Below, one piece after another: positions 41,258-54,060 of a DNA stretch of 64,000 nucleotides (position 1 is its first letter; every line of letters begins with the position of its first letter). The notes beneath the pieces are model-generated. The model did not search any database and was not told the DNA's origin. It saw only the letters and a program-made list of their open reading frames with translations. The DNA is from Prostheceraeus crozeri (Eukaryota > Platyhelminthes > Polycladida > Euryleptidae). The DNA is taken from positions 1-64,000 of the forward strand of contig CAJQUW010016866.1 in NCBI GenBank assembly GCA_907163375.1. Direction: 5' to 3'. Both the position numbers and the translations under genes were made by a program.

Positions 41258-42241
41258 CTGTAGAGACGGAGAGTAGATATTAAGAATGGATTTCTAACAG
41301 AAACCTACCACTATCTCATGATTCCCCCACAGAACACGGAATAGAATAGAAGGACACATCATGACATAATTGTTGACCCTTTTCCCCAGGTTGTATGAGT
41401 CGCAAAAATGCAACAAATGGAGGAGGACAAGTTAAAAACACGCGGTCCTTCTCATCGATCACATTGCCGAAAGTGGCTTCTCATCAATGATGTTGACCAA
41501 AAGTGAAACTCTTAAGGCAATCTAGTTAGTTGAGGGGTCCATTGTATTAAACCTTGTCAGAAATTGGTTAGTAATATATTGCGCATTTCTCAAGTTGATC
41601 AAGGACGCTTTTATCTAACACAATAGCTGAAACTTTCAACTAGAAGAATGTCCTCGAACCCAGTATTTTCATATTACTTACCGAGCTACGACAAGAGAGC
41701 CTCCCACGGAATCCTCGGATGGATGACATGCTGACTTTTAGCTTCATTGATGCTAATCACCATCAATAAATTGAAATTACTCCTTCGACGAGCGAAAATG
41801 AAATATTCACCAATCTAGCTCTGAAATGATCTAACACAAAATGGTGCATACAGAATTTAATTTTGTATTACATCCTTTGAGAAAGTCAGATTGGCGAATC
41901 TTCATTTTCGAGCGTCGAAGGAGTGGTTTCAACATATGTCATCAAATATTATGTGCAGAAATGACCTCATCTACAAGAATTTATACCTTCGTGATTATGT
42001 AACTTATATTTCAGATGGCAAGATATAAAAGAAGGACGGCCTTCAAACTTTTCATTCTTGCTTTTAAGTTATTGGAATATGATATTGAGCATTGAACTTT
42101 TACGCTAAGCTCAAACTATGAAACCTTGAAGGTCAAATAGCAGATTTGCGCAGAGTTCTCAATTTACGCATGTATACGTCAAAAATGACATGCATGGCGC
42201 GCAAATATACGCGTTGTCGGGGGGCATTAGTTTCAACCTAC
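41258..42241. other. Intron between repeat exons
   Basis: No gene is seen. The sequence at about 41360-41460 resembles 47895-48000 (CCCCAGG, then a row of matching phrases), which hints at a further duplicated unit upstream. Confidence 0.45.
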
Positions 42242-42568
42242 CAGGTTCTGAGACGATGATGCAGTTGATGTTTTCTCCAGCAATGGGGAAAGGATCGCTG
42301 TCCATCAGCAGAACCAGTTTTCGCACCTTCAAATCCCTCCGATGATAGGCATTGCCCGCAGCGTCAGCGAACCTCCCATTGTCAATCTCAATGACGGGAA
42401 CATCCTCGCGCAATCCAATCCTCCTCCTCAGAACTATGCTATCCACCGACCTTTCCATCTTCTTGGCGATGGATTCACGGACGTCCTGCACTGTAGGTGA
42501 GGATGGAATATCCAGGACGACGGAGAACTTTTTAACACTCAACAATTCTCTGACCATGACAGGAATTC
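42242..42568 (-). CDS. Kinase gene, beta-grasp repeat exon (327 bp)
   Basis: This phase 1-1 exon of 109 codons begins GIPVMVRELLSVKKFSVVLD. It has the same helix as its neighbours and then VDSIVLRRRIGLREDVPVIE. The variable part is IDNGRFADAAGNAYHRRDLK, and it ends LLMDSDPFPIAGENINCIIV. Splice sites are the same as in the other copies. Its closest relative is the 44426 exon. Confidence 0.8.
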
Positions 42569-43135
42569 CTGTAGAGAAGGAGAGCAGATATAAAGAATGG
42601 AATTACAACTAAAATCTGCCCCTATCTAAGGATTCGCCTACAGAACATAATAAAATAGAAGGATATTGACACAATTATCACTGTCAGACAAATTTCAAGA
42701 ATTCATTTTTTGATAATAAAGCGTCTAATCAAATGACACTAGCAACCAGATATGATTCTTCCGTTTCACCGAAAATTAACTTGTTTAGAATCTTTTCCTA
42801 AAATCACCTTTCTCGAGAGGGCACGGATTTTGATGTCATCGGACAGAGCGCCACAAGAGCTTCCGAATGAACCGTCTCCCGGCCTTATACAAAAGGCTAC
42901 GGAAGGAAGCAACTGGCTATGAAGTTTCATTCTTTCATCATTCATCAAGTTAATAAGGCAAATTCATGTACATAATACAAGCATCCGTGAGTAATTTTGA
43001 AAATTTGTGATTATCGCCCATCATAACAGTTACAGTTGATGTATCAGGGTACCCACGCATTTTCGGAGGATAATTCCGGACTGATTGATAACCCAAAATT
43101 TGGTTTGATTAACAGTTGTGCTGCATTTGGCAATC
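42569..43135. other. Intron sequence, nothing recognised
   Basis: I see no gene or named repeat here. Confidence 0.4.
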
Positions 43136-43139
43136 AAAG

Positions 43140-44115
43140 AGTCTGCCGATAGAAAAGAATCATTCAAAGGATGCTCCTATTTAGCAGAAAGATCCTGATG
43201 AATGGAACAAGTCGGTTATTGTGACGCTGACAAAGAAAGGAGATCTAAGCATCTGCAGCAACTACTGCACTTTATCTCTGAAAAACCACGTGCGCCAAGT
43301 GTTCTTACTGATCATCTTAGAGTGTCTGAAAACTTGTCGAGCCATTCTAGGTAGAAGAACAGGCAGGCTTCAGTAGAGACAGCAGTACCATACAACAGAT
43401 ACTTGCTGATGGTCTGCTTCATCGATTTCGGCAATATTCGGCAAGACGGCATGTGGACAGCACTGAAATCATACGGAGTAGATACTACGATTATCCACAT
43501 TTTGAAGAGCATGTACTACAGTGCCAAGGCTGCAGTTAGACTCGAAAATGAAGCTGTTGACTGGCTCAGACAAGGATTCCGGACTGGCCGATCCACTGTG
43601 ACCTGTTATTTTGCTCTGTATACTTGGAACGTGTTATAACAATGCGGTAGGGATGTCAATTCAGAGACGGCCTATCAACAACCTAAGACTTTCCAATGAT
43701 ATAGCACTTTCAGATGAAAGTTGGCTAGAACTGAGGAATAGCCTAAACTTCATTTCTTCAGATGCAAAAAGATTGTTGCCTAAAGATCAACACCGCGGAG
43801 TCAAAAAGCGGAGGTTTCGACCAACAGCAGTGCAATCGAAACAGTCCACAAGTTTACTGATCTTGGAATCATGATAAATGGCGAGGGATGTGCAATGAAA
43901 TTCGTCAGTGCATTGGCATGGACAGGCATGGCATTCAGGGGCGACCGCACAGAAACACTGTTAAGCTAACAAATCTCTGACAGTATCAATCACTCATTGA
44001 AATTTGCCGCCATTAACAACTCACTATCTAATACTGTTTCTGTGCGGTCACCCCAGGACGTTAACAGGCAGTTATGGTTTGTGTAGATGATTAACAAGCG
44101 CAAAACGAGTCTGTT
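43140..44115 (+). mobile_element. Decayed LINE fragment with a nested MITE
   Basis: Pieces on the + strand follow the order of a LINE reverse transcriptase: VIVTLTKKGDLSICSNYCTL near 43210, then FIDFGNIRQDGMWTALKSYG and a GVDTTIIHILKSMYYSAKAA stretch near 43420-43540. After these come a palm remnant INNLRLSNDIALSDESWLEL near 43675, and MINKRKTSLFGQICRMK near 44087. The style is that of the RTE or CR1 side of the family. Frames are broken many times. A 119-bp inverted-repeat element (43936-44054) sits inside it. Confidence 0.65.
43936..44054. mobile_element. Short MITE inside a LINE fragment
   Basis: Inverted ends of 20 bp (GGGGYGACCGCACAGAAACA, one mismatch) frame about 80 bp. The left side reads CAGGGGCGACC, hAT-like. 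LINE coding remains lie on both sides of it, so it inserted into the LINE. No clear target duplication is visible. Confidence 0.6.
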
Positions 44116-44425
44116 CGGCCAAATCTGCCGCATGAAAGTTCATTGCCCTGTTATCTGTCCTACATTAACTATGGGGGAAATTAATTCTCACATCGCTTTT
44201 CGCTGTTCACACATAGACAGTCGTTTTGAGCAACTTTTTCTCAGACACATCCATACTGTTGTTTCTGTTCGTGAACATATTATAATACAATGTAAATGAG
44301 TAGGTAGATGAAAGAAGTAGACCCAAATCTTTTTAAATGTAGCATTTATCATTCACTGACTGCATAACAACATATCATTGATTTAGAAATGTGATTGAAG
44401 AGTTGAAGCAAGGAGTTTCACCTAC
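44116..44425. other. Intron sequence, nothing recognised
   Basis: An open + strand piece continues after the LINE end but has no motif I know. Confidence 0.35.
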
Positions 44426-44755
44426 CAGGTTCTGAGACGATGATGCAGTTGATCTTTCCACCATCTGCAATAGTGAAGGGATCGCTGTCCGACAGCAAAA
44501 TTAGCTTCACTTCCTTCACACCCCTCCTACGATGAGTAATTCCAGCAGGGTCAGCGAACATCCCATTGTCAAGCTCAATGACGGGAACATCCTCGCGCAA
44601 TCCAACCCTCCTCCTCAGAACTGTCCTCTCCACCGACCTTTCCATCTTCTTGGCGATGGATTCACGGACGTCCTGCACTGTTGGTGAGGATGGAATATCC
44701 AGGACGACGGAGAACTTTTTATCACTCAACAATTCTCTGACCATGAAGGGAATTC
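44426..44755 (-). CDS. Kinase gene, beta-grasp repeat exon (330 bp)
   Basis: This is the most upstream repeat exon seen in the window, phase 1-1, 110 codons. It begins GIPFMVRELLSDKKFSVVLD and has the tight-group helix and VERTVLRRRVGLREDVPVIE. The variable part is LDNGMFADPAGITHRRRGVK, and it ends LLSDSDPFTIADGGKINCII. Acceptor and donor match the other copies. Because it starts in phase 1, at least one more coding exon must lie upstream; I could not identify it. Confidence 0.8.
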
Positions 44756-47700
44756 CTGTAGAGAAGGAGAGCAGATATTAAGAATGGATTTTTTAACAGA
44801 AATCTGCTACTATCTCATGATTCCCCCACAGAACACAGAAGAAAATAGAAGGAAACATTATGACTTTTTTCGAGCGCGTTTTTCTTATGCAATGATATCA
44901 TATCGAAGTTCTGCTCACGAAATGTATACATGTACTTTGATTTATCATTTAAGAATTAATTACTACTTTAAAGGATGTGATAAGTATGTGCTCATCAGTA
45001 GACTAACTGATTTTTCTTCCGGGAGCCAATCAAATCAAGTCAAGCATATCTCGGTTACCATGAATGCGGTTGCGGAAATAAGACTGCTGCAACGTTCGCC
45101 ATTGTTTTATTCTTCGTTCAAGGAACTTATGATTCGATGATTAAACAATTCATCATATGACTATTCCGCCATTTAATGTACAGTACATATCCTATATAGC
45201 AGAGGACCGTTTTTATTTGGTACTCAAAAATTTTCGGTGAAGAACTTATTCCTGTGGTAATCTAATCTGATTCACAATCACAACTCACAAGCGCTTGTAA
45301 TCACACTGTGTGTACTAAGATGTAGAACATTTGCATTCGATGTTGTGGTGTGGTGTGTGGTAGTAGCTGGTATCCTCAAAGGGGGATGAGGTACGGCAAC
45401 AGACCAGGGGAGTAAAAATTTTCTGGTTGTAACTAATGATACGGAGATGGAGCTGAGTTTTATAAAATTTCAATGCTCTAAATAAAAGTTAATAGTCAGC
45501 CTGTTAATTACCGATAGGTTATTTATTTATTGAGAACCCACAATGTTCGTAATTCTCAGCTTTAGAGTTGCTGTCAACACGTGACTTACAGTAACAGATA
45601 ACTATTTTGAATAATTTTAATTACATATTTAGCGCATACTTTCTAGAATGTGTTTTAGCCATATATAGTCATAGGCCTACATAGTTCAATAATTACGACG
45701 GATGCGCAGACATTCATGTAAAAATGGTGTATTGTCAGGTAGGTAGCCTATTGTTTTCGTGATATAAAAATCTGGGCAGCTAATTATGCTATGACTGATG
45801 AGCATAAACGCTATAATCTACAAAGTACGCCATGTAGAAAGAACTTTCTACCTGAATTCAATCCTTAAGTCTCTGCATTAGAATCATGCTGATGAATAAA
45901 TTAATATCATTCAATTGGATGCGATCTCATTTTATCAATATGCATGTATGCTAAAAATTGCAAAAAGCCTTTTGACTGGAGAAGTAGGTCGTCTATTAGT
46001 ATTAAATGTGATATGTGAAAGTTTAATAAATTAGGAAATTATCAAAATGTTAAGAATGCTATTGCCTGTAATCCATTAATTTTACCAGCAATCGCAATCG
46101 TTGCTTCAAAGATCAAATATGCTAGTAGAGACAACCGTAGAATGTGCTACATCTGAAATCTCGTCTACATACATGGAAGTCGAAGTAGACCGTGCTTAAT
46201 GAAGCGCAAATTCATCCAGTATAATGAAAAAAATGAGGCGAGCCGACACAGCGGAAAGTGCTGAGATGGTGGACTTCTGCTTCGGTGGCGAGATGGGAGT
46301 GGGACCAAAATTGGTGCATTTGGGAAAGCTGTGAATATGGGGCAACGGTGTAGGGAAATCAGGAGGATGGCGATGACTTTTAAAAGCGCTGATGTTGTTA
46401 TCGAATACCAATTTTATTGCTGATTAACATCAATGTCGTAGTATTGTAGTAACATAATTGTGGATAACCTCAATCATTGCCCCGGCCACATAATCTGAAG
46501 ATACTCTGGACAAACGCTGATGAATGACAATGATAAATGTTGACATAGCGTTGAAAATGGTAACTTCTAAATCTTCTAATTCGAATCAAAATTTACAATG
46601 CTTAAAGTTGAACTCAAAAAAATCACCTGTTGTCAATTTGAAAGCGTTCTTCGCACCATAATTACTTTTATATGTTATGACACAGCCGGAAATGTCCTTT
46701 CTTCACATAATAAAATCATTCTTAGCGTAAACTCAGTTTATTGACGGCAGCCCATTAAAACATTGCATAAAAGTCATAAGTCATAAATGTTTATTCTGAA
46801 ATATACACAAAACGCAAAGCGATGGCCGCAAGGGCACTTACAAGTAAGCGTTGATAACACGTGCAACATGCGCAAAGTTTAACATCAATAAAAAATGCAG
46901 GATATATATATATATATTTACAAATTTACAGAGTGATCATGATGTACTTCATATACATGAGACCTACATATTTACAAAATTTCTGAGTTATCATGATATA
47001 CATCATATACAACATAGAGAAAGCATATGTATATCCTTTCAAAGTTAATTGAAATCATTGTCTTAGATTATGTTATTTTGCCATGCCAGTGGCAGGTTAC
47101 CTGTGATATGATCATGCTTAAGAAAATACTCTTGAGGTTCAGCATGAAAGTAATACGAACCCATCAAATTGCTATTTAAACAGACATTAAATCTCCAAGG
47201 CTGTCATGACACTGAGAATCTGTAAAATACCATAATTCCTTCTGCATTACAAACATGATCACTCAATTCCGTGGCAATTTCTTCAAAACTACAAAAATTT
47301 GCATATCTCACATTTGGTAACAATTGCCAACTATATACCCCTCGAGCTCATTTAATAAAATCGAAAGTGTATACACATTGGGGATATAATAAAAGCGGAG
47401 TTACCACTCAAAATAATGTACCTACTCTATAGGTACCATATACAAAATGCGTGAGATCTATAGGGTCGATATTTACAAATCCTATAAGTTTTCACTAATT
47501 TGGCTCCACCAATTCCAAGAAACATTTTTCAGAAGTTTCAGTCTGAAAAAGCAACTTTGGGGCATTGCCCAAAGGTAGTCAAGATTTCATGACTGTACGC
47601 GAACAGGAAGTGTCACTAAATTCAAGAAAGAAAAGAGTTTAAAAATACGCGGCCATGTTTTATGGCCAACTGTATATTCGAAAAATTATGCCCAATATTG

Positions 47701-50700
47701 ACTGTTTCTAGGTTACATGTCACCTAGAATAACCGGCGAAATAAACTTTGAACAGTTCCTGACCATACAATTAAGCAATTATTTTGCATTCATCCAAAAA
47801 TCATAGACGTCGATAAGCTTCGATAAACTTCGCGACGTATTTGATTTTTTATTTCCTCCGAAGCAAAAAATGAACTTAGTTTTGCCAACTCTAATTGACA
47901 CAATTATTAACCCTTGTCCCCAGGGAGTCTGAATCGTAAAAATGCCGCGCGCAGAGGAGTCGTGAAAAACGCGTGGTGCACTTCACGAGTAAAGAATTGA
48001 TCGATTTCTTCTTGGAGGATTGATTCTTTTCAGACTTTTTGGAAGGAGAAAAGACTGGATGCTGGGTAGAACACCACCTTGAGCGACCGTTACTCTGCTC
48101 AAACGTTAATTAAATCCTTCATCATTCAGCATGTCAAGTTGACGATGACGCGGAATAACTCCCGATCGATGGTTGTCTCTCGCAACATTCTAAGTCAATT
48201 CCAGTGCTTCCGCTGCTAAGCACTCCATCAACGCAGCAAGTGCATCAGGTGCACCAGCTCCAATTCAATGACCACAATTCCCTTTCTTCAGGAATCGGTG
48301 AACACGCCTAACAGGAAACTGAAGCCCTGCTCCGTTTAATCGGCTCTTCCGCTTGTCGGCTGCCTTTGCCATTGCATTTGAGTCCACTCATGATGATAGT
48401 GATTTTCGGTGTTCAGAAGGCAATTATCGGCAATATTATTTTTTAAATATGTATATCAGCTACAAACCAGAAAAGAAACGCATATCATAAAAGTTATTGG
48501 TTACAGGAAAAAATAAGCATAGGAAACAAACGCGAATAGGAGAAATGTTAATAAAATGTGAACATTTTAAATAAGAGAAAGAGTTAAATAAATTAGCTTC
48601 AGGCTTGGCACCAATAAATCCAGAATATAACATACAAAACTGCCTGACAGTGATATTTTCGGTGAGAAACGGCAAACAAGACCACCACACTAGGATCAAA
48701 GCAATTTGATACACTGGCCAACACGCTACAAGTTACAAACAAAAGTAAAAGCACAGCATCAACGAGTTGAAATGCTTCGTAAAAATGTTCACTGATTGGC
48801 AATATGAGACATTCTCATCACAGATATCACAAAAATCTCCATAAACAGGCAATTGAAGCTGGGACATTCCCATGACGAGTCTTATATATTGACCATAGCC
48901 TTCATGATATAAATGCAACTTATGGTTTGCCTTGAAGAGGGCTGGTGGTTCGTTCCCATCGGCAGAATGGTCGTAACGTGTCAAACGTGTTGACTGAAAA
49001 AGGGCTTCTTTAGTGTCAAACTTAACGAGATCTGTGTGGGGCCTTCCCAACTAGTCAATTTATTCACTCACTTAGCGCTTCTTCGGTGGGGCTGGACCCT
49101 ACCCCTATTGGTCAATCAAACATGTAATCCTCTTCAAATGTTAAGCACCAAGGCTTTACAGGATCTAAGGTATGCGGAATTTTCCCGGGAGTCCATACCA
49201 TTGCGCTGTACGGACAGGACTTCAACATTTAGTGTACGAGATCGTACAAGGCCGCTGAACAAGTGATCCTCTACGTCAAAGTTTTCAGGCTCAGTTTAAT
49301 AGGAACTTATACCAGTATATAAATATACACTACAAATCACAATACCAATCCTATGACGTTCAGCGTCTAACCAGTTGCGCAGTCCCTAAATCACAAAAAG
49401 CATACGAAATTTATAGTGATGAAATGAAAACAAACAGAACAATAGCTAGTCGTCAGCAGGTATCCGCCAGGTCGCATTTCGGCCATCTACCAGGACGCTC
49501 AAAATATATCAACTTTCCAGAAATGATCCACACCAAATTAAAGATACAGAAACACAAGCTGTCCAAATAACTAAAATTCGCATGACACACTCTGAATAGA
49601 CAATCAGGCGTAGTCACAAAACCACGAGACAGAACAAGTTCACCCAAAAAATCCTGTAAAAACCCATATGAAGCATGAAAATGTCGAAGAGACGCCTGCG
49701 ATGATTGTGAAATGGCACCTTCGTGGCAGTAGGATGGTAAAAAGAAGACAGCAAGTTTATAGTAAATCGTAAAAATGTAGAGAGAAAACCACAGATATGC
49801 GCTTAAATAAAGTAAGAAAGCCAAAAACGAAGAAAAACAGGATAAAGTCAAAATTATCAAGCCTCACTCAATGTGTGTTTCACTCCATTAAATGAGTTCA
49901 AACGACGTGACCATAAAGCCTCTTTCACAACCTTCACTCCCTATCAATCACAGTAATACTGTTTGTGTCGATCTGATGACTGGACAAGACGGAGTGTTGA
50001 GCCAGTTCGGAGAGAGAAACATCCTTGTCCCGAATCGCTCGATGATGCTCCTTCCGACGCTGTTCAACAGGACGAGCAGAGGTGAAAACCGGTGGTGTTT
50101 AAAAGGGCTTGCACAAATACATTTCGAGAAACAAACATTCAGCTTCGAAGGGATTCCACAATGGAAGGTTGGTATTTTTTGTTGAATTATTCTATGTTTT
50201 TCAAAGGGCATCTTTACTTTGAGTGCAATTCACAAGGTGCAGTACAGCATTTCTCCCCGCACATAGTGAGGGATTTTTCTACAGCAATGAAGTTTAGGGC
50301 GAAACGCAGTAGATTGTCAGATCAGAACGCAGAGGTCGTCTCTTTCTTTGATTCTTACAGGTGCATGAGAGCCTAAACATCGGTCTTACTTATGGCATTG
50401 CTGTCGTCCTTCGCACCCTCAACTTGAAATCTCGGCTTCTTAATCTCGTGACCGTGTCTCGAATCGAAATTTTCACCTTCTTCATCTGAACTGCGCATTT
50501 GATGGGTTCTTTTCGAAGATTCCATTGTCTGCAAAATGGTAAAATACTTGTAAGATTTATGAACGGCTTGGTGAAATCAAAGTGATCATAAAAACACAAA
50601 TAAATATATTTATCTCCGTACAAAGCAAATGATCTTTTCAGAGGTTGGACATCAGATCCTTGCTATCTAATCGGGACTTGCACCTACAATTCACTATATA

Positions 50701-50880
50701 AATAACAGAATCTAAAGCCTTCGCCTGTCAGCAAAGGTCCAGTAGCAGACACGCTGACCATCAGGTTCTGTAGACATCCTGTGTTAGTAATTGAATCTAG
50801 GACTTACGAGCAACCTGTGTAAAAAACGTCAGTGTAAGTGAAGTACAGTTTTAGCAAATTCTTACATTAGATTTCAACAA
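44756..50880. other. Long stretch without a supported gene
   Basis: This is probably the large upstream intron or 5' region of the kinase gene. I see no repeat exon of the beta-grasp type. Small features are a TATATATATATATAT run near 46910 with two diverged copies of ATTTACAAA-TTTC-TGAGTTATCATGAT-like phrases, and the 47895-48000 stretch resembling 41.36-41.46 kb. Several open frames of 60-135 residues (for example 48733-49050 and 49453-49860 on the minus strand) have no family features. Confidence 0.4.
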
Positions 50881-50884
50881 CTGC

Positions 50885-51497
50885 TGCTTGAGAGGGCAGA
50901 TGTTGCGTTCCTTCAGGAGACATAAATGGCCCATAAACATTGCACTAGACAGATTCACTCTACAGCCTCTGTTCTATTGACCTCTCATCAGCTTTCGATA
51001 CTATTGATCATTCGATATTGTTAAGACGTCTCAGTGCTTCGTTTGGATTTACCGGTGATGTTTTCAATTGATTCACCTCACACCTGCATTATCCTACGAT
51101 CAGATAGATATGGTACCTCATCTCTTATTCCAACCGTAAAGCATGGTGTTCCTCAAGGGTCTGTTTTAGGACCATTGCTATGCATTATTTATACAAGTGA
51201 TCTTGTAAGTCATGCAGAGAAGCATGACTTCAATGTACACAAATGTATATATGCTGACGATCTTTTGTTTCCCGTCTCAGATGCAAGATCTCAGCGACAG
51301 ATTGTCTATGTACTTCGAATTTCTGAGCTGCTGGCTTGCACTAAATCGTTTGCAGTTAAACGCTGATAAGTCAGAGTTCCTTTTTTTTAAACTGAATTTT
51401 CACCCCTAGCACAGCTATGAGCCATGAACGAAGCTAGGGGTTACTCAATGAAAAGTAAAAATTGTATTATTTTAAATAAATAAAATTAAAAAAAACA
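50885..51497 (+). mobile_element. LINE fragment, plus strand, with A-rich 3' end
   Basis: The + strand reads a CSIDLSSAFDTIDHSILLRR palm start near 50970-51030. Then come HGVPQGSVLGPLLCIIYTSD and YADDLLFPVSD in frame 51034-51366, and LNADKSEFLFFKLN near 51355-51400. A short 3' tail follows, with CCCCTAGCACAG and its partner CTAGGGGTTACTC, ending in an A-rich run. It is a CR1/jockey-like LINE copy, internally deleted and frame-broken. Confidence 0.75.
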
Positions 51498-51499
51498 GA

Positions 51500-54060
51500 T
51501 CGTCTAATCTGATTAAGCTGTCCACATCAGAAACCTGTTCGCACGCCTCTTGAAAGTATCAAGATTGTATTGGTCAGGGAAAGTGGTCTGGGGAAGCTGA
51601 TTCCAAAGCTGTGCCGTGCGAACAAAAAAGCTTTTCGAGCGACTCACAGTACGTGCGCGTTCTAAGCTCACATGATAGCATGTGAGTGCATTAGATCTGC
51701 GTGTGCTTCTGGAGAAGATCTTAGGTTTGGGTACGCACTCATTTACTGCAGAGCTGCTTCTACCGAAGTAGTACCTGTAGAAGAGACTGAGTGAAGCAAC
51801 ATCCCGTCTGACGGAGAGCGGCTGCAACTTGCTAGCAAGTTTTTCACCCATGAGATTCTTGACACGTTTCTCAACCCGTTCAAGGAGGTTAAGATGCGTT
51901 TGTGGGGCGCCCGCCCACAGATGACAACAATACTCCATCAGAGGACGAATAGTGGACTTGTAAAGATAGCAGACAGTCTGTGGTGGAAGATAGCTGCTGG
52001 CACGATAGAGACTACCAATGCGTTGAGCTGCCTGCTTGCTGATGGATTGGATGTACGGTTTCCATGACAAGTCTTTCGTAACCGCCAATCCAAGGAAGGA
52101 GATGGAATCTTGTTCTCTGATCCTATTATCTGACATCTTAATGCTATGATCATCATCTCCTTTAAGTCGTGAGTGCAGAAAGTTTTTGAAGGATTGAAGG
52201 AAACAAGCCAATTGGCGCCCCATTCTGAGACCCTGTGTAAGTCTTCATTAAGAACGTCGCATAACTGCTGACGTTGCTGAGTGTTTTTAGCGAGTCGCTC
52301 ATTGGAATTGAAGAGTGTTGTGTCATCTGCATACATCACCAATTTACTCACTAGGCAGTCTGGGAGGTCGTTGATGTACAGCAGAAAAAGTGGGTCCCAA
52401 AATTGACCCTTGAGGAACTCCTGCATTGACAAACTTGTTGGAAGACTTTTGGCCATCTAAGACGACAGATATCTGCCGGTCACTAAGGAAAGAAGCAAGA
52501 AGTTTGTGGAGTTGATCAGCAACTCCATAGGACTTGAGCTTCATAAGGAGTCCCTGATGCCAGACTTTATCGAATGCCTTGGAAATATCCAAGGCAACTG
52601 ATCTCGTCTCACCTTGTCTGTCAAGGACACGACTCACATGTTCAGTGACATATGAAAGAAGATCTGCAGTTGATCGAGAGTGCCTGAAGCCATACTGTTC
52701 TTCTGATAGAAGGTTCTGAGTTTCAAGGAAGTTAATAATAACAATGTGTTGGTTAATCACTGCTTCAAAAATCTTGCCAGCAATTGGAAGCAGGCTGATA
52801 GGACGGTAACTAGATGGAAGAGATGAGTCAGAACCTTTCTTTGGAACTGGAACCACGGAAGCTACTTTCCAACAAGTGGGAAACTCACCGGTGAATACAC
52901 ATCTACTGAACAGTTTAGATAAAAGTGGAGAAAGCTCAGGTGAGAGATGCTTGAAGACCGAAACCGGAATGCCATCTGGTCCACTAGACTTAGAGCTATC
53001 GAGACCGGCGATGATCTTTTTGACGTTTCGGACTGTGACTGAAGGAGGACTGTCTCATCAGTGCGCGTGGGAATTGGAGGTGGAATTCTACCTCCATCGT
53101 CTAATGACGAATTCTTCGCAAACTCCTTGCAAAGAAGCTCGGCTTTGTCTGCTGAGGTTGTCGCCATAGAAGTACTGACTTCGGCATGACGGAGTGCTGG
53201 GATGGAGGATTTGTTCCTATTGGTGACACTGTTGTAAATCCTCCAGAAGTCCTTAGAGCCAAGCTTTTGGGTAGCAATGGATTTCCGTACATACAAAGCG
53301 TAACGGCTTTTGGCCTGATGTATGGTTTCCTTGCAATGTCTACGTGCGGTTTTGTGCAATTCAAAATTGCCAGCGCTACTGTCACGCTTATACTTATGGA
53401 AGTGGTCACGCTGGCAACTTGCAGCTGCACATTCTGGTGTAAACCAAGGTTGTGAGTGGGGCTTCATTTGGAAAATACGGTGAGGAATGTAGGCCAACAT
53501 CCTTATCTGAAGCCACTCCGTCAGTTCTTGCGCCGACTTGTGGACGTTCTCGCTCAGAATCAAATTCTCAGCTTGAACTTGACTAAGAAAAGTGCGGAAG
53601 CCACGCCAGTCTGCTTTGGAGAATTGATAAACTATTCTATGGAAGGGTGCAGACGGTGTGGAGCAAATTTGTTTGCCAGAAACTGTGATAACACAGTGAT
53701 CAGACGTGCCGAGGGGAGAAGTAACCTTGTGTGAAAACAAGTTGGATTTGAGGTGAGAAACAGGTAAAGGAGATATCCAGTATCCCCAGCTCGGTCAGGC
53801 ACTCTGGTAGGACAAGTGACAATTTGACTAAGGTTGTGAGAGACGGCGAAATCCTGGTTTCCTGGCGATCTAACCTGGTTTCCGACAGGGCTAGAAGATC
53901 TGGTGACTTACCTTGCAGGAAGATGTTGATGTCGTCGTAATTGGACCTCAGTCTTCTTACGTTGCTGAAGCTGATCCTGAGAGGGGTTTTGAGCTTGACG
54001 GCTTGACTACGTTTCTTGTGCGTCTTTCTCATTTTCATCATTTCTCATAGAATATCAATC
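51500..54060 (-). mobile_element. LINE (jockey-type), nearly full ORF2, broken
   Basis: The minus strand carries most of an ORF2. The AP endonuclease is at 53700-54041 (ISFSNVRRLRSNYDDINIFL, then LLALSETRLD), and its final motif GTSDHCVITV lies near 53710. The connecting part is 52862-53700. The reverse transcriptase is 52344-52856 (SYRPISLLPIAGKIFEAVIN, EEQYGFRHSRSTADLL, DISKAFDKVWH and NAGVPQGSILGP). The catalytic VMYADDTTLFNS lies in an overlapping frame at 52330, and the C-terminal part is 51513-52223, ending ANRFLMWTA. Frame shifts near 52.2, 52.4 and 53.0 kb split it. It abuts the + strand LINE head to tail at 51.5 kb. Confidence 0.85.

Noticed and set aside
48733-49050. 105-residue minus-strand open frame
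   Set aside because: No recognisable motif or exon signals in the right phase; length alone is not enough in this composition.
49453-49860. 135-residue minus-strand frame rich in Phe, Leu and Tyr
   Set aside because: It looks like a membrane protein only because of composition; no family pattern, exon borders or repeats support it.
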